Positions 10,394-21,889 of a DNA stretch of 64,000 nt are shown piece by piece. Source of the DNA: Nelumbo lutea (Eukaryota; Streptophyta; Magnoliopsida; Proteales; Nelumbonaceae); the NCBI GenBank assembly GCA_022828595.1, contig JAKGHH010000002.1:41882222-41946221 (forward strand), in the 5' to 3' direction. Each line of letters opens with the position of its first letter. Within the stretch, counting starts at the first letter, position 1. The notes beneath the pieces are model-generated. The model did no database searches. It saw only the letters and a program-made list of their open reading frames with translations, and had not been told where the DNA came from. The position numbers and the translations under genes are program-made.

Positions 10394-10958
10394 TTGTTCG
10401 ATGAATTGCCAACTATAAGTTTATTAAGGAGGAAATTGGGTCTTTGTGGGTTTGGTCATTTGCCTCAATGGTTATATATATATATATATTTCAGACTACA
10501 ACCCCCACCATTCAAACAGGTTTTTTCAAATTTAGCACAGTGTTTTTTTTCTGAGAAGTTGTTAATGTTCACAGCCCATTACCATCATTCAGATAAGTGG
10601 CATTCTTATTTTCTAGAAAGTTAGACATGTGGTAATTTCTAAGAAATTCCTGCTAAAGCCCACAAACTACTACCAGGCTACAATTCTACACCATTCAAAC
10701 ACATAGTCTTCTCATTTTTCTGAAAAGCTAAACATGTGGGCTATGGCATTTTTTGAGAAGTCATTAAAACCACAACCCACTACTACCATTTTCAATTAAT
10801 TCCTAAAAAAATGCAGAAAATGCAAAAGTAGTTATCTACATTCTATCAGTCTTAGGTAATCACTAACCCTCTACGTATCAGAACAAAAGAAAACTATCCA
10901 TATACTAATAATTATTGAGAAGCTATGTTTTGAACAAATAAAGTTTGTTTAACACACC
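10394..10958. other. Intronic sequence, no recognised feature
   Basis: This is AT-rich intron DNA with a short (TA)n run near 10473-10488. Short, partly repeated phrases about 120-180 bp apart (CACAACCCACTACTACCATT-type) hint at old tandem duplication but are too decayed to define. Confidence 0.4.
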
Positions 10959-11782
10959 TTATTAAGTATAGGGTGTAACTTTTGTTTAAAATTTACTACT
11001 TATTTGAAATATCTAATTTAAGTTTGTTATTTAATATTTAATTTGTAATTGACAATCTATTTTGGAATAGTATTAGTTTTTCAACAACAAATAATATTAA
11101 TGTTATGATTAACATTAATATATAACTATTGTTAGTCTTCATTAGACAGGGTTATCATTATTACATAATGGTTACCTTTATAGAACCATAATTGTATTAA
11201 ACATTATGATATTAATAATAAACTATATTAATATTATAGTTATTAATTAATAATGGTTATCTATCAGTACATGGTAATGTTTAATATTAATCATTATTAA
11301 TAATAGATGTTAGTAATGATAATGTTAATATTTATTAGTAATATATTAATAAATATAATATTATAGTTAATCATTAATGGTTAATATAATTGGAATGCCA
11401 TAACCTACTCGAATAGGCCAATATATAAAGATATGGAATTCCTAGCTTTGAAAGGAGTTAGTAGATAATGGCTAGAGGTATCCAATCGACTGAAACCGGC
11501 TCCGATCTTTTCTTCTTAAGAAAAGGATGTCGGGCAAATGAGGAGATAGGGCTTCCGCTTTTGTATTATATTAATATTAATATTATCATAATATCAGTAT
11601 AAGTATCATTAATATTATAATGACAATATCATTACTATCATTAATGATAATATTACTAACAATATAATATTAGTATTATATTAATACTATCAATATACTA
11701 TCATTAAATAACAAACTTAAATTAGATATTCCAAATAAATAGTAAATTTTAAACAAAATTTACACCCTACACTCAATATAAT
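10959..11782. mobile_element. Fold-back element with ~77-bp inverted terminal arms
   Basis: The left arm 10959-11036 and right arm 11703-11782 are reverse complements with only scattered mismatches (for example AGGGTGTAA, GTTTAAAATTTACTA and TCTAATTTAAGTTTGTTATT in both). Between them lies ~660 bp of AT-rich sequence with a less AT-rich island (11396-11570). A third, more diverged stretch resembling the left arm begins near 12972 (GTATAGGGTGATTTAATAAA). I see no clear target duplication. Confidence 0.7.
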
Positions 11783-13010
11783 ATTATTATATTATAGTAA
11801 TATAATAATACTATTATAATATTATAATAGTAATAAAACTAATAATGAGAGTATCATTAATACAAATTAATAATGATACCATTATAATAATAGTATTAAT
11901 AATGATAGTATTGATGATAATATTAGTAGTAGTATTAGTACTAGCATCATTATTAGTACTATCGTTAATGATAATATTACTATTAATAGTATTAGTATTA
12001 GTAATACTATTACAATTAATGATAGTACTAATAATAGTAATAGTATTAATTAATGATAATATTAGTAATAGTATCATTAATACTAATACTATCATTAATA
12101 CTATTAATAGTACTAGTATTTCATTAATACTTTTAATGATAATAGTACTATTAATGATACTATTATTAATAGTATAATACTGTTAATGAACCATTAGTGA
12201 TATTAATGATAATGTTAAATCATTAATGTCATTAATAATATTAATGTTAATAATAATATTAATATTAATATTGATATTAATGATAATAATATTCACATTA
12301 TCAACCTATATATTATATGATCAATAATGATTATATCATTACTATATATTATTAATATAATTTATTAGATTATAATCATTACTAATGATATAATTTTATT
12401 ATTGACTGATTATTAATGTTAACATTATAATAACTATTAATAATATTATTATTAACATTAATATTAATGATTATATTTATTATATCATTAGTATCACTAA
12501 TTATTATCATTAATTAATATTATTATTAATATTAATAATATACTAATAATATAATAACACTAATAACTATCATTAATGATAATGATAATATGTTAACTAA
12601 TGTTATTAATGTTAACATTAGTATCATTAATATTACAACATTCACATTAACATTAATTAAAATTAATGGTTAGTATATATTATTACTAATGATTAACATT
12701 AGTGTTATTATACTATCTAAGATTAACATTAGTATAATTATGATAGTTATTAATATTAATAACTAATCATTAGATGTTAACTATTAACACTCATTAAATT
12801 CAATCATTATGGAATAGTATTATTTCAAATAAACATTAATTAATAATAGTTTGTTAATGTTAATAATCACTTTTAAGAAACATTATTATGAACACAAAAA
12901 GTTATTAATAATCAGTTAATGTTTATTTTTGTGTGTATGTATTTATCAATGATAATCAGTAATTATCATTATGTATAGGGTGATTTAATAAATATTTTTA
13001 AAATTTTAAC
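11040..13010. repeat. AT-rich low-complexity block of TAA/TTA/TGATAAT motifs
   Basis: Nearly 2 kb is built from imperfect reiterations of ATTAATGATAAT, TTATTAATA and TAGTATTAGTA. The two ORFs here (for example 11845-12177, rich in Ile, Val and Leu) are artefacts of the repeat. It lies within FGGY intron 1. Many short palindromes suggest it could form cruciforms or act as an unpairing element (inference). Confidence 0.85.
11396..11570. other. Balanced-composition island inside AT-rich block
   Basis: About 175 bp of ordinary GC content (including GAAACCGGCTCCGATC and GGATGTCGGGCAAATGAGG) sits between almost pure A/T sequence on both sides. It has no long ORF. The style is reminiscent of organellar DNA, but I cannot confirm that by eye. 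Confidence 0.45.
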
Positions 13011-13193
13011 AATTATTTAAAATAAAGGAATCATGACATCCACATTTATAGAACAATAAAAATAAAAGAAATTATCGAATCATCAAGACAATCACATTAA
13101 ATAGATTTGCAAATAAAAACCAAAAGCAAATAATATCCATCTATTTAACATGATCAAACTGGAAGAGAAAAGGAGGGAACGAAGGAATTTAAC
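13011..13193 (-). other. Start of FGGY intron 1
   Basis: This is the intron sequence just after the exon 1 donor (GTTAAATT on the minus strand). It is AT-rich and shows nothing else. Confidence 0.6.
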
Positions 13194-13380
13194 CTGCACG
13201 AGCGCTACTCGTACCAACGTCAACGCCAAGAAAGATAGAACGAGAACTGTAATTAGTGGCATCCGTCTCCAATCTAGCAGAGGTAGAGGAGGAGGAGGTG
13301 CGAAAGGAAGAGGTAGAGAAGCGATTGTCCAGGAGAGGGATAGTATCGAACGATTCCTTTCGCTTGTCTGAGCCTAGCAT
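13194..13380 (-). CDS. FGGY: FGGY carbohydrate kinase, exon 1 (N-terminus)
   Basis: The exon starts at ATG 13380-13378 and encodes about 62 residues. The first ~45 are Ser/Thr-rich and may be a plastid or other targeting peptide (inference). They are followed by SIFLGVDVGTSSARA, the phosphate-1 loop of the ASKHA sugar-kinase fold that holds ATP. Coding stops at the first base of a Gly codon (13194); the next bases on the minus strand are GTTAAATT, a good donor. The Gly codon is completed by exon 2. Read through, the frame meets a stop three bases later, which supports splicing. The start codon is the first in-frame Met I see; upstream sequence is typical 5' UTR. Confidence 0.88.
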
Positions 13381-14077
13381 TCTTTCCGTTCTTTCTTGTT
13401 TGTTTTTTTCAATTTTGATTTTCTGATCACAATTTTTAGAGGAGATTTGGATAATTCTGATCGCTTTCTCTAGTTAAGTTCGTTATTAGTGCTCTAAGGT
13501 CACAGGCATACAAAGACTACGCCACCAGTCACGGAGGGAGGAAGTCTTAGTAGAGATGATCTCGGAGGAAGTACGGTGCCTTCCTTCCTATTTTGACACA
13601 TGGAAAAACCATTTGTTCTTATCACCATATGACCAAAACTGTTTTCGTTGACACCAATTTTGTGGAACTATTAACACAATCTCAGCCTAGTCGTATCACA
13701 TGACACCCCATCTTTTAGAAAGAATAACTACAAAAATTTATGTTACTTCAATAAATCTTTTAAACTAAGTATCAAATTTATACATAAATAAATAAATAAA
13801 ATAATGATTTAAACTTACAAAATAGAAAAGGGCTACCAAACAAAATTTATTAGAAATTTAGAAAACATAAATTTAAAAATATCAAAATATTGGCCCTATA
13901 CTAAGTACAAGGGGTCACCCTCTAATCAGACACCAAAAGCTCAAATATCATTAGAAATAATTTAATAGATAGATTCCTGAACCACGTAAGGGTAAATGTT
14001 TTAATTGACGATATGGAATACCAGTGGTTATCCACGTCATCTTTTTCAGTTATTTTTACACAACTCCAAAATAACCT
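13381..14077 (-). promoter_or_regulatory. FGGY upstream region (5' UTR and presumed promoter)
   Basis: Sequence upstream of the FGGY start codon on the minus strand. The first ~60 bases are A-rich and leader-like. I see no clear TATA box at a fixed distance. The region 13500-13620 has higher GC and could hold the core promoter; further upstream is plain AT-rich DNA. No divergent gene on the plus strand is recognisable. Confidence 0.4.
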
Positions 14078-14357
14078 TAAGGGTCTATTCTTTTTTTTTT
14101 TTTTTTTGGATTTTGAGAGTAGAGAAAATTGGTTAATGGGATTTTGGTTCCCATTTTTTAGATTTGTGTGGGGTTCATGGAAATTTTATTTTTCCTCCCA
14201 TCTCCTATGTGGATAAATAATTTTCCCATGAGGGAAAGTTATCAAAATTGCCCCTTTTAATAGTGGCTTTTTATGTCTAAAATGGTCATTGTCTTATTTA
14301 CTTGCGAAATAAAAGAACATAGGTAAATAACTTCCCGGAAAGCGAACCAGCCTAAGT
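14078..14357. mobile_element. MITE-like repeat, second copy of the 9686/47106 family
   Basis: It shares the blocks TTGGTTAATGGGATTTTGG, ATTGCCCCTTTTAATAGTGG, AAAATGGTCATTGTCTTATT and AATAAAAGAACATAGG with the copies at 9686 and 47106. The ends (AAGGGTCTATTC on the left, GCGAACCAGCCTAAG on the right) form a weak terminal inverted repeat of hAT style. Confidence 0.68.
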
Positions 14358-17300
14358 GTAAAAAGACTTAAATAACATCTCTTAAATAAAACTATTTTGG
14401 TTTTGTCCTTTCTTCTTCTTCTTCTTCATTATGAAAATCCTTGATTTCTCTATTTTGTCCATATTTTTCTTAATTTCTTCTCATTTTTTTATCTAATCGG
14501 TCTAAGTGCTTAACCATTTCTCTCTTCTAGTGGCACCAAGCTCGTAAGTTCTCTCCATGTTTTGCTTATACATAGTTATTAATCAAGAATTAGAAGGGAT
14601 TTGGAGGGCTTTGACTAAAGCATTTGAGAATCTAATATCATGCTTCACTTTCAAATTTTCTACCACTATGATATTGTGTATTAGATATGGATTTATTTTT
14701 TTTTATTTCTTTACATTCTTGTTCAACTTAAGTATAGTTTTTCTAAATTCATTACTTTCATTCTGATGAAAAAGAAACAAGAACATATTACTTCCATTGC
14801 TGAAAATTCAAGACCATGAGCAATCCTAAACTATTGACACCTAATTTCTGCAAGTATTTCAAAATTTTTGTTGTTTTATATATGTTTTAGATTTGTGAAT
14901 GTCTTTATATTGTGAAATATAAAATGGTTAATTTGCTACAGATGTTACTCACTGACATTTGAAAATCTTTAATATTTCTGATCATGCTTATAATATTTCA
15001 AGACAAACCTTCATAATAAAATTATGTTATGAACAACCATTGAAAACTCACTACATATAATTGTTTTTCTTTCAACATAAGCTTAATCCTTAAATAGGGC
15101 ATCAACTATGTTTCTATACATTAAGGGGTCTTTGTCAGAGCATGACATAAATGAAGGTACCTAGAACTAGTATCACATTAGCCTATTCCTTGGTAAGATA
15201 GGTGAACTCATAAGTTACATCTATACATTAATTAGTGTTATAAACTCAGAAATTCTAACTTACTAAGTAACATGCTAAGTTGAGTAGATAATTGGATTGA
15301 TAGTTAACTTGTAAGTTAATAGAGAAACTATAAAACAATCAAAAAGAAAATATATAATAAATGGAAATACAAGTTTTAGAAAATACAAGGAAAAAATATA
15401 CACAAAAAGCAATATAATTATATTTTACAATATTAAAGAAAAAAGCATTTCATATTCTTGGATAATGTGTTAATAAAAGATCACATGCTAAACTCATATG
15501 CATTGACTAAATGTGAGTTGAAGATTTTAATGTATCTTGGAAGAGGGGTGAGGGGAGGGCCAAGGTTCAAGTGGTGATAAAAAATTTTGTTGGCTCAAAG
15601 TTTAATACTCTTGATGGAATGCAATGGAAAAGAAAATTTATAGTCATCCTAAAATAATTGGTAAAATGCTTTGTTTGAATTATGTTTTCAATTATTACCT
15701 TTAAGCACTTATTGGAACAAAATGAATCTTAAATTAATGGAATGCATTGCCCTCCTCATCTAAAAAATATAATAGGGGGTAATATATCTGGTTTCACCTA
15801 ATCAAACCACATGGAAGATGAGAAACTTGTATGGATCACTTATGGAGTTCATAGTGGCAACTTCAAGTCCAGCCCAAATTTTTTATTTTCAATGGTTTAA
15901 TGGGGTTCACATGTAACTTGGCAATTCTTTAGAGATTTATTTTGGGGGAGGACACCTAGAGGGTTGGTTTCTTTTAGAAATTAGGATTTTGTTTAGTGTT
16001 TTAAAGAGGGACTATTTGAATATAGTAAAGAATCTTCAATAAGAGGTTACATTAACTAGAAATAACAGTTAGATGTTGAGTATAACATAAAAACTCTTCT
16101 GAAAAAAAAAACAAACTTTAAGTTGTAATTTACAATAGACCAAGGGTATAAATAAACTATAGAAATTATATAAAAAATATTGATACAAAGTTTACACTAG
16201 AAAAAATAGGGTATTCACAAAATCAAATTTGAAAGACAAAGTCTGTTACTTTATGTTTCTCTAACAATTACATAAAGAGAAAAGAAAATATACAAGTAAA
16301 TGGTTATATACCAACAACTATTAGGATGTAATACCAATAAGATATAAAGTAAGCGTACATGTCCATATGTTCAATCAAGTGATTGTATTTAAAGCGTAAC
16401 TACTACTTGTATTTGGCTATTTTTCATTCTCAAATATTAATTCTTTACATTTGTGTGACATGTTGTTTACTTCTACTGTTCACACTTCATGCAATTGCAG
16501 TTTAGTAACAAATGAGGCATTTATGAGACTAGGTAGAAGGCATTGTCAACCCTAAAAACATTGATGCATTATATCATATGTGAACTTGACATAGATATGG
16601 GAAAAACAAGTAATTGATAGGAAAGAAACTTTATTTGGGGATTTGAATTTGAAATAAATCTTAGTAATATAAAAGGAAAAGAATGTATAGTGATGTTCAA
16701 TACATCAAAAACTTAAGATGGCATATAACTTCAAGCCAAATCTTAGTAGTAAATACTTAAAGCCAAATGAGTATAAATTTGACCTATTGGTTTTGCTTAT
16801 TTATTTTTCCCGTAAACACCTTGGCTTAGTTAACTATTTACATGTTGGGATGGGGTGTGGAAGGTGGCCTGCCATATTTAACTATGTGAATTTTATAAAT
16901 TTTAGAGATAAGGCATGGAAGACCAATGTGATGTGATTTCCATCAAATTTTGACACTAATGCTTAAATTACCTTATTAACTCTCTTCTTGAAATTAGTTC
17001 ATTAAACTCAGCTTGGTAAAATTTCACAAAAGGAGTTGAAGTTGACCTCTTCATGCATTATACAAGCATAATTTGATTCTGTTTGTAGACCTATCATAGT
17101 AATTGGCCTAGTACCAATAAGAAGTCACTCCAAATAGAATGTACTTTTTGTATTTTATTTTATTTACACATTTTTTATCAATTCTACCAAAAATCTACCT
17201 ACCCTTCAAGAAAAGGAAGAAAAGAAATTCACTTCTTAAACATGATATTTTGATTTCACTTGTAACTTTTATGCATAACTTTCATATTTGCACTGGATGT

Positions 17301-17685
17301 TTTCTACCACTATATTAGATCATACTAAGATACTATTTTGTAAATGTTTAACCTAACTCCAATTTTAGTCAGCAATCTCCTCTTGAACATTTCAAATCTA
17401 TAAACAAACTATCCAAATTTTCCCTAGCTTAATACTAGACATTAATCCTATCTCCAACCCTTAATACCCTAAACCAATTTTAACCCATTGGGACCCACCA
17501 AAATTCCTAGTTACCAAGCCTAATTTTCAACCATTGAAATTTCTTTAATTTGCTCACTTAAAAGAAATTTCTTATGGTTGTGATTGTTTTAAGTGTAAAT
17601 TCACTTTTCCACCAATGAAAAAAGAGGTTTTGGTTCAATGATCAATGGAAATTGGAACAGGGTATTTTTGAATTTTAAGCTCATG
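14358..17685. other. AT-rich intergenic DNA, no gene seen
   Basis: Over 3 kb without a coding signal on either strand. Open frames are short and of low complexity (for example the Phe-rich 14557-14766). A slightly less AT-rich part at 15540-15960 (GAAGAGGGGTGAGGGGAGGG and following) may be a decayed repeat. A TTC run lies at 14412-14427. Confidence 0.6.
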
Positions 17686-18928
17686 GTGTTTGGTTGTCAC
17701 GGTGTAAAAGTGAAAAGTTTCCCATTCCTCTACTTTTTGCTCTGAAACCCTCCCTACCTCTAGGTCCACTTGTGTCGTCGGAATAGAAAAAAGTAGAGAA
17801 AATGAAGAATACAATGAACAAATGTCCGGTGAAGACAAAGGGCTGATAAACCTAAATCGAGAGCATTAATGCCTGGCCCAATACTTCCACCTGCAACCCC
17901 CTGCATCCTTAGCTTTCCTCTTTGAGCTCACAGGCTCACCATCAACACTTGTTGAAGCAGCATTTGCCCCATTCAAAGACAACCTGGAAGCAAACTCATC
18001 AGAAATGAAAGTTGGTAACAATCCTCTAGGACTTGCCGTAAGACTTTTCCAGTCATCATTATCATCTATCTCTGCCATTGTAGAAACAACTCCAAAACCT
18101 AAATGGGTTCAACCTCCAAACCCAAATCCCCCATTAAACCTCTCAAAATCAAAATAAAAGCCAATTGGGTTCTCATAGTCCCTACCCAAACCACAAGAAA
18201 CCCAACTCCAAAACAAGCTCTTGTGATAGAAAAATTCAAAGAGGGCTTTAGAGATTCAGAGAAGGTAAGATAAGGTATTTTGAGGTTCTCATAGTCACCA
18301 CCAACTCGTTGTTATTGGAAAGATGTGTAAACTCAATAAAACCCCCACTTTTAGCATCTTGAAGTAGAGAAGGTAGATGCAAGGTGGGCCATCGTGAATC
18401 AGATCATGGAAGAGATGATTTGCAGGAGAGACAGGAGAAGAAGGTAGAGGAGACTGTTGGATGGATATTGCGCACACTCCTATGGCTGCAATGTTCGAAT
18501 CACCAATTAGACTCCAACACCCTCTCCTCTTCAATCAGACTCAGTTTTCTAGTTTGTTGCAGTAGTAAGAAATGGAGATTGATCAAAGAGGTAAAAAGGG
18601 AGGGAGGAGTGAGAGAGGGAGAGAGAGTATCGGGGGAGAAGGAGATTAGATGTTGGATTGTTAATGCATGGACACTCGTGTTCTCGTTGGGATCAAAATG
18701 ATTTCTTCAATGAGAAGCTGGAAGAGAAGCTTCGTCGAGTTTAGAAGAGGATGGAGTTTTACATCAATTTTATCAATGTAAACTTTTTGCTGATTTTTGA
18801 GAGAAATGTTGACAAGATGAATTTTTAGATCGATTTGTGAGGTATATTAACACCTCTACCAAGCGCTTGTAAAATCGAACTAGGGTGTAAAGTTTACCTC
18901 GGTCCTCATTTACACCTCAAACAAACAC
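17686..18928. mobile_element. Possible Pack-type DNA transposon carrying a gene fragment
   Basis: The left end reads GTGTTTGGTTGTCACGGTGTAAA and the complement of the right end reads GTGTTTGTTTGAGGTGTAAA, an imperfect inverted repeat. Flanking 8-mers AGCTCATG (17678-17685) and AGCCTATA (18929-18936) are only partly alike, so the duplication is doubtful. Inside is a gene-like leader plus first-exon-like ORF on the minus strand (17866-18078). Gene capture by a non-autonomous hAT- or Mutator-like element would explain this; it is not proven. Confidence 0.45.
17866..18078 (-). CDS. Hypothetical first exon or captured gene fragment
   Basis: A 70-codon frame starts MAEIDDNDDWKSLTASPRGL and continues with acidic, Ser/Ala-rich sequence and a basic SSKRKAKD stretch, then a Gly-Gly. 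Upstream on the minus strand is a ~200-bp leader free of ATG clutter. A possible donor (TTGCAG then GTGGAAGT) lies near 17893, just before the frame ends in unlikely sequence. This looks like the first exon of a real plant gene, but no matching second exon is visible downstream and inverted repeats surround it. I do not recognise the family. Confidence 0.4.
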   Translation of the reverse strand: MAEIDDNDDWKSLTASPRGLLPTFISDEFASRLSLNGANAASTSVDGEPVSSKRKAKDAGGCRWKYWARH

Positions 18929-19229
18929 AGCCTATATGAAGAAGAAAATGAGGGATAGGACAAGTGTGTCCCTTTAAGGCCATTACTCATTATTGATCCT
19001 AGCTATTAGGGTCTATAAAGGGCTGGGTTGAATGCAAATCTATGTATTCATATGTTAGCACTTATCAATTGATCTTACAAGATTATCCTTCTTCACCACC
19101 TTTCATATATGGTTAGATAAATTCTATTATGAAACAATTTTTAACATTGGCTACTTGGACATACATGGATATTTTGGATGTAGTTAATTTGTTTTTTGGA
19201 TAGTGAGAAAGGTAGATTATGTTACTAAC
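18929..19229. other. Intergenic, no feature seen
   Basis: AT-rich spacer between the possible transposon and the satellite array. Confidence 0.5.
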
Positions 19230-20460
19230 TTTTGTTTCACATATTAGTACTGGTAATTGTATGCCCACACTTCTCATATTAACCTTATATGCCTTAATTG
19301 TCGTCCTTGTAAACATTTACCGATATGGGTTTGAGTTTTTAGTTAAATTAACAAGGAAAGACATGAGAACTTTGATTGCCCTTGATGTTTCCTAGTTATG
19401 ATCTAATAAACAATAACATAATAGTCTCATTATTATGCGCTCAACCTTCTCATATTGGCATTACCTACAACAATTGCTAACCTAGTAAAAATTTACATTT
19501 ACATTGAATTCTCTAATTTCCAATTAGACAAACATTTACCAAGATGATATTGAGGTATTGGTTAAGTTCATGTTGCAACATTAATGTTTATCTAATATCA
19601 CATAATAGTGTCAATTATTGTATGCCCAACCTTTTGTTGTTAGCATTATATTCCTTAAGTACCATCCCAGTAAACATTTAACAAGATGGGTCTAAGATGT
19701 TAGGTAAATTCATTGGCAAGGACATGACAACCTTGATTATCCTTAATGTTGCATAGTAATGAACTCATAAACAGTGACATAATAGTTCTAGCTCAATCTT
19801 CTCATATTAGCATTACTTACTATAATTGCCAATCTAGTAAAAAATTACCAAGATATGTCTAAGTTGTTTATTAAAGTGATTTACAAAGAAATGATACCTT
19901 AATTTGGCCTTCATATTGCATATTGATGGTATCATGAATAACAACATAATGGTGTCTATTATTGTGTGCTCACCTTTCCCATATTGACTGTACATGCCCT
20001 GATATCCATCTTGGTAACAATTTACCAAGATAAGATTGAGGGGTTGATTCAAAGAATGCAAACACATGGCAACTATCATAAATGTTTAATGTTGTTTCAC
20101 AATAAATCATAAACAAACTACACATAATAGTTTTAGTTTCATTTTGGTTACATTCTCACATTTTCCTTAAATTCCTAAATTGCCAATCAAGTAATCATTT
20201 ACCAAGATAAGCTCGAGGTATTGGCAAAGTTCATTGATGAGGTCATTGACATTCTCATTTGGATTTTATTTTGGAGCATCAAGATTTGTCTCATATCACA
20301 TACTCACCCTTTTCGTATTAGCCTTATATGCCTTAACTACCACCTTAGTAAACATTTACCAAGATGGGTCTGAGTCATTAGTTAAATTGACTGACAAGGA
20401 CAAAATAATGTTGGGTATTATGTGTTCAAACTTCCCATTAGTTAAATTACTATTTAATAT
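19230..20460. repeat. Decayed tandem (satellite-like) array, unit about 145-220 bp
   Basis: The phrase CATTTACCAAGAT or a close variant recurs near 19314, 19533, 19677, 19846, 20022, 20199 and 20355. It is followed each time by a G/A-rich GGGTCTGAG-like word and preceded by TATGCC...AGTAAA. Between units come CTTCTCATATTAGC and ACATAATAGT-type words in constant order. Most spacings are 155-180 bp. Units have many substitutions and indels, so the array is old. Confidence 0.8.
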
Positions 20461-21607
20461 ATAATCCGCTGATTCTACATTTCTTTTTGGGAAAAACGTA
20501 TGATAAAAAGAAATGAAAAGTGTAACAGATGGACATCAAGAAACAAAAGCTTCACAAATAGGGATTAAAACGTAAAAAACTTGAAAATGAACCCAACTAA
20601 AACCAAGAGAAAATTTTCACTCATAGACATGAGAGACAAACAAAAGAAAACAAAACAAAATATAGTTGTTGAAGTTCTGTTTTTTGAATAAGTTTAATAG
20701 ACGACACTAGTAACTTAAACATCAAGTTTGAAAATAGAGTAGTAATATAGTATCCTTTTTTATGCTTCATACCCCTTTTCCTTCAATCTTATTTACAGAG
20801 ATGCATAATTCACTCCATCCTCAAATTAAGAATGACATAGAGAACAAGAGATTAATTAAACATTTAATTCTTTGTAAGTTAAAGACTAAACACAATACAA
20901 TGATTCATTCACGATTAGAGGCTTATACACAAAATTGCAAAAAGAACTTGGATGAGTTGATAATGCCAATGCTTAGTTACGGGATTTAAAGCAAGCTTAA
21001 TTAAAGTCAAATAGGATCATGCTTTCTCTCCAATCTAATTAAGCATGTTTCAAAGAAATGAATTAGATGAAGAAATCACCCAACTGTCACAAACTCACAG
21101 GTTCTCCATTGTCATCGATTAGCCTTTCAACTTTTGATCAAGAATGGGAAAGCAAGATATTTATAAGCTTATATCTTATTTACCCATTTTCCCTAACATT
21201 ACTACATATAATTTATTAAATAATAAATATCAAATATAACTATAGGGTATTTTAGTAAACTCATAAAATATGCATATAATTTATATATAATATTATATTA
21301 AGTTGGAGTTGAATCTTTACCGGATTGTATTGAGTGACATCTAGCGAAATTTTTCCTATATATGCCTAAGATGAAATGCAATAATAAAAATGTACAAGTG
21401 TTTAATAAATTGTTAGGAAAACTATGATAAAACTAGTGACATGGGAAAACTACAACCTTCCCAAATATCAATGGTATTGTTTAGGTTGGATTTTCTCTTT
21501 GAAAACATATGATGCATATTGGGTGATGTTAAGCTGGTTCTAGGGAAATATTTAGTTGTGCCAATGGATAGAGGATAATCTGGGACTAGGTCTAGATTCC
21601 TTGATGG
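20461..21607. other. Intergenic, no gene seen
   Basis: AT-rich. The 75-codon frame at 20762-20989 has plausible amino-acid composition but no recognisable motif and no supporting context. Nothing else stands out. Confidence 0.5.
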
Positions 21608-21621
21608 TGATGTCTTAGGTG

Positions 21622-21769
21622 TTTTTTTTTTTTTGTTTGGTATTCAGTGCCAAGCACCATTAATAACTTTTCCCTTGACCTCCTCTTCCCCAAAGTGTTG
21701 GTTGTGGGATTCGATTCCGCATCAACGTTGGAACAAACCAATTAACACACCAACCAGCCATAATTTGCT
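21622..21769 (-). mobile_element. tRNA-derived SINE with 14-bp target duplication
   Basis: Read on the minus strand, the element has a tRNA-like head with a B-box-like GAATCGAATCCC, a body, and an A-rich tail (the T-run at 21622-21634 on the plus strand). It is bracketed by TGATGTCTTAGGTG at 21608-21621 and 21770-21783. A second copy is at 52404-52543 with its own different duplication, confirming that this is a mobile family about 140-150 bp long. The A box is weak. Confidence 0.85.
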
Positions 21770-21889
21770 TGATGTCTTAGGTGATTGGATCCTAGGTTAA
21801 TGGCATAGCTTAGATCTTGATATTGTAAAGGGCATTTGTACTTGGCTGGTGTTATCCAAAATTTGCTTTATGTTAAAGTAGAGGATCAA

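Larger units (their letters stand above)
7298..13380 (-). other. FGGY: 5' part of an FGGY carbohydrate kinase gene (exons 1-2 and intron 1)
   Basis: Two exons on the minus strand join in frame to give the N-terminus of a plant FGGY-family sugar kinase (family known in plants as putative D-ribulose kinase). Exon 1 ends in the GVDVGTSSARAG phosphate-binding motif; exon 2 continues LFDGNGKLLGSASSPIQIW. Both splice sites follow GT-AG. The remaining exons, including most of both FGGY_N and FGGY_C domains, are not in 1-7297 and must lie left of the window if the gene is whole. Intron 1 is 5.8 kb and intron 2 exceeds 7.2 kb; both are filled with transposons. I cannot tell from this window whether the gene is intact. 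Confidence 0.85.

Noticed and set aside
11814..12177. Ile/Val/Leu-rich ORFs that look like membrane proteins.
   Set aside because: They are translations of an AT-rich low-complexity repeat on both strands.
19113..20079. Minus-strand ORFs of 67-81 codons.
   Set aside because: They fall in a decayed tandem array and have no motif.
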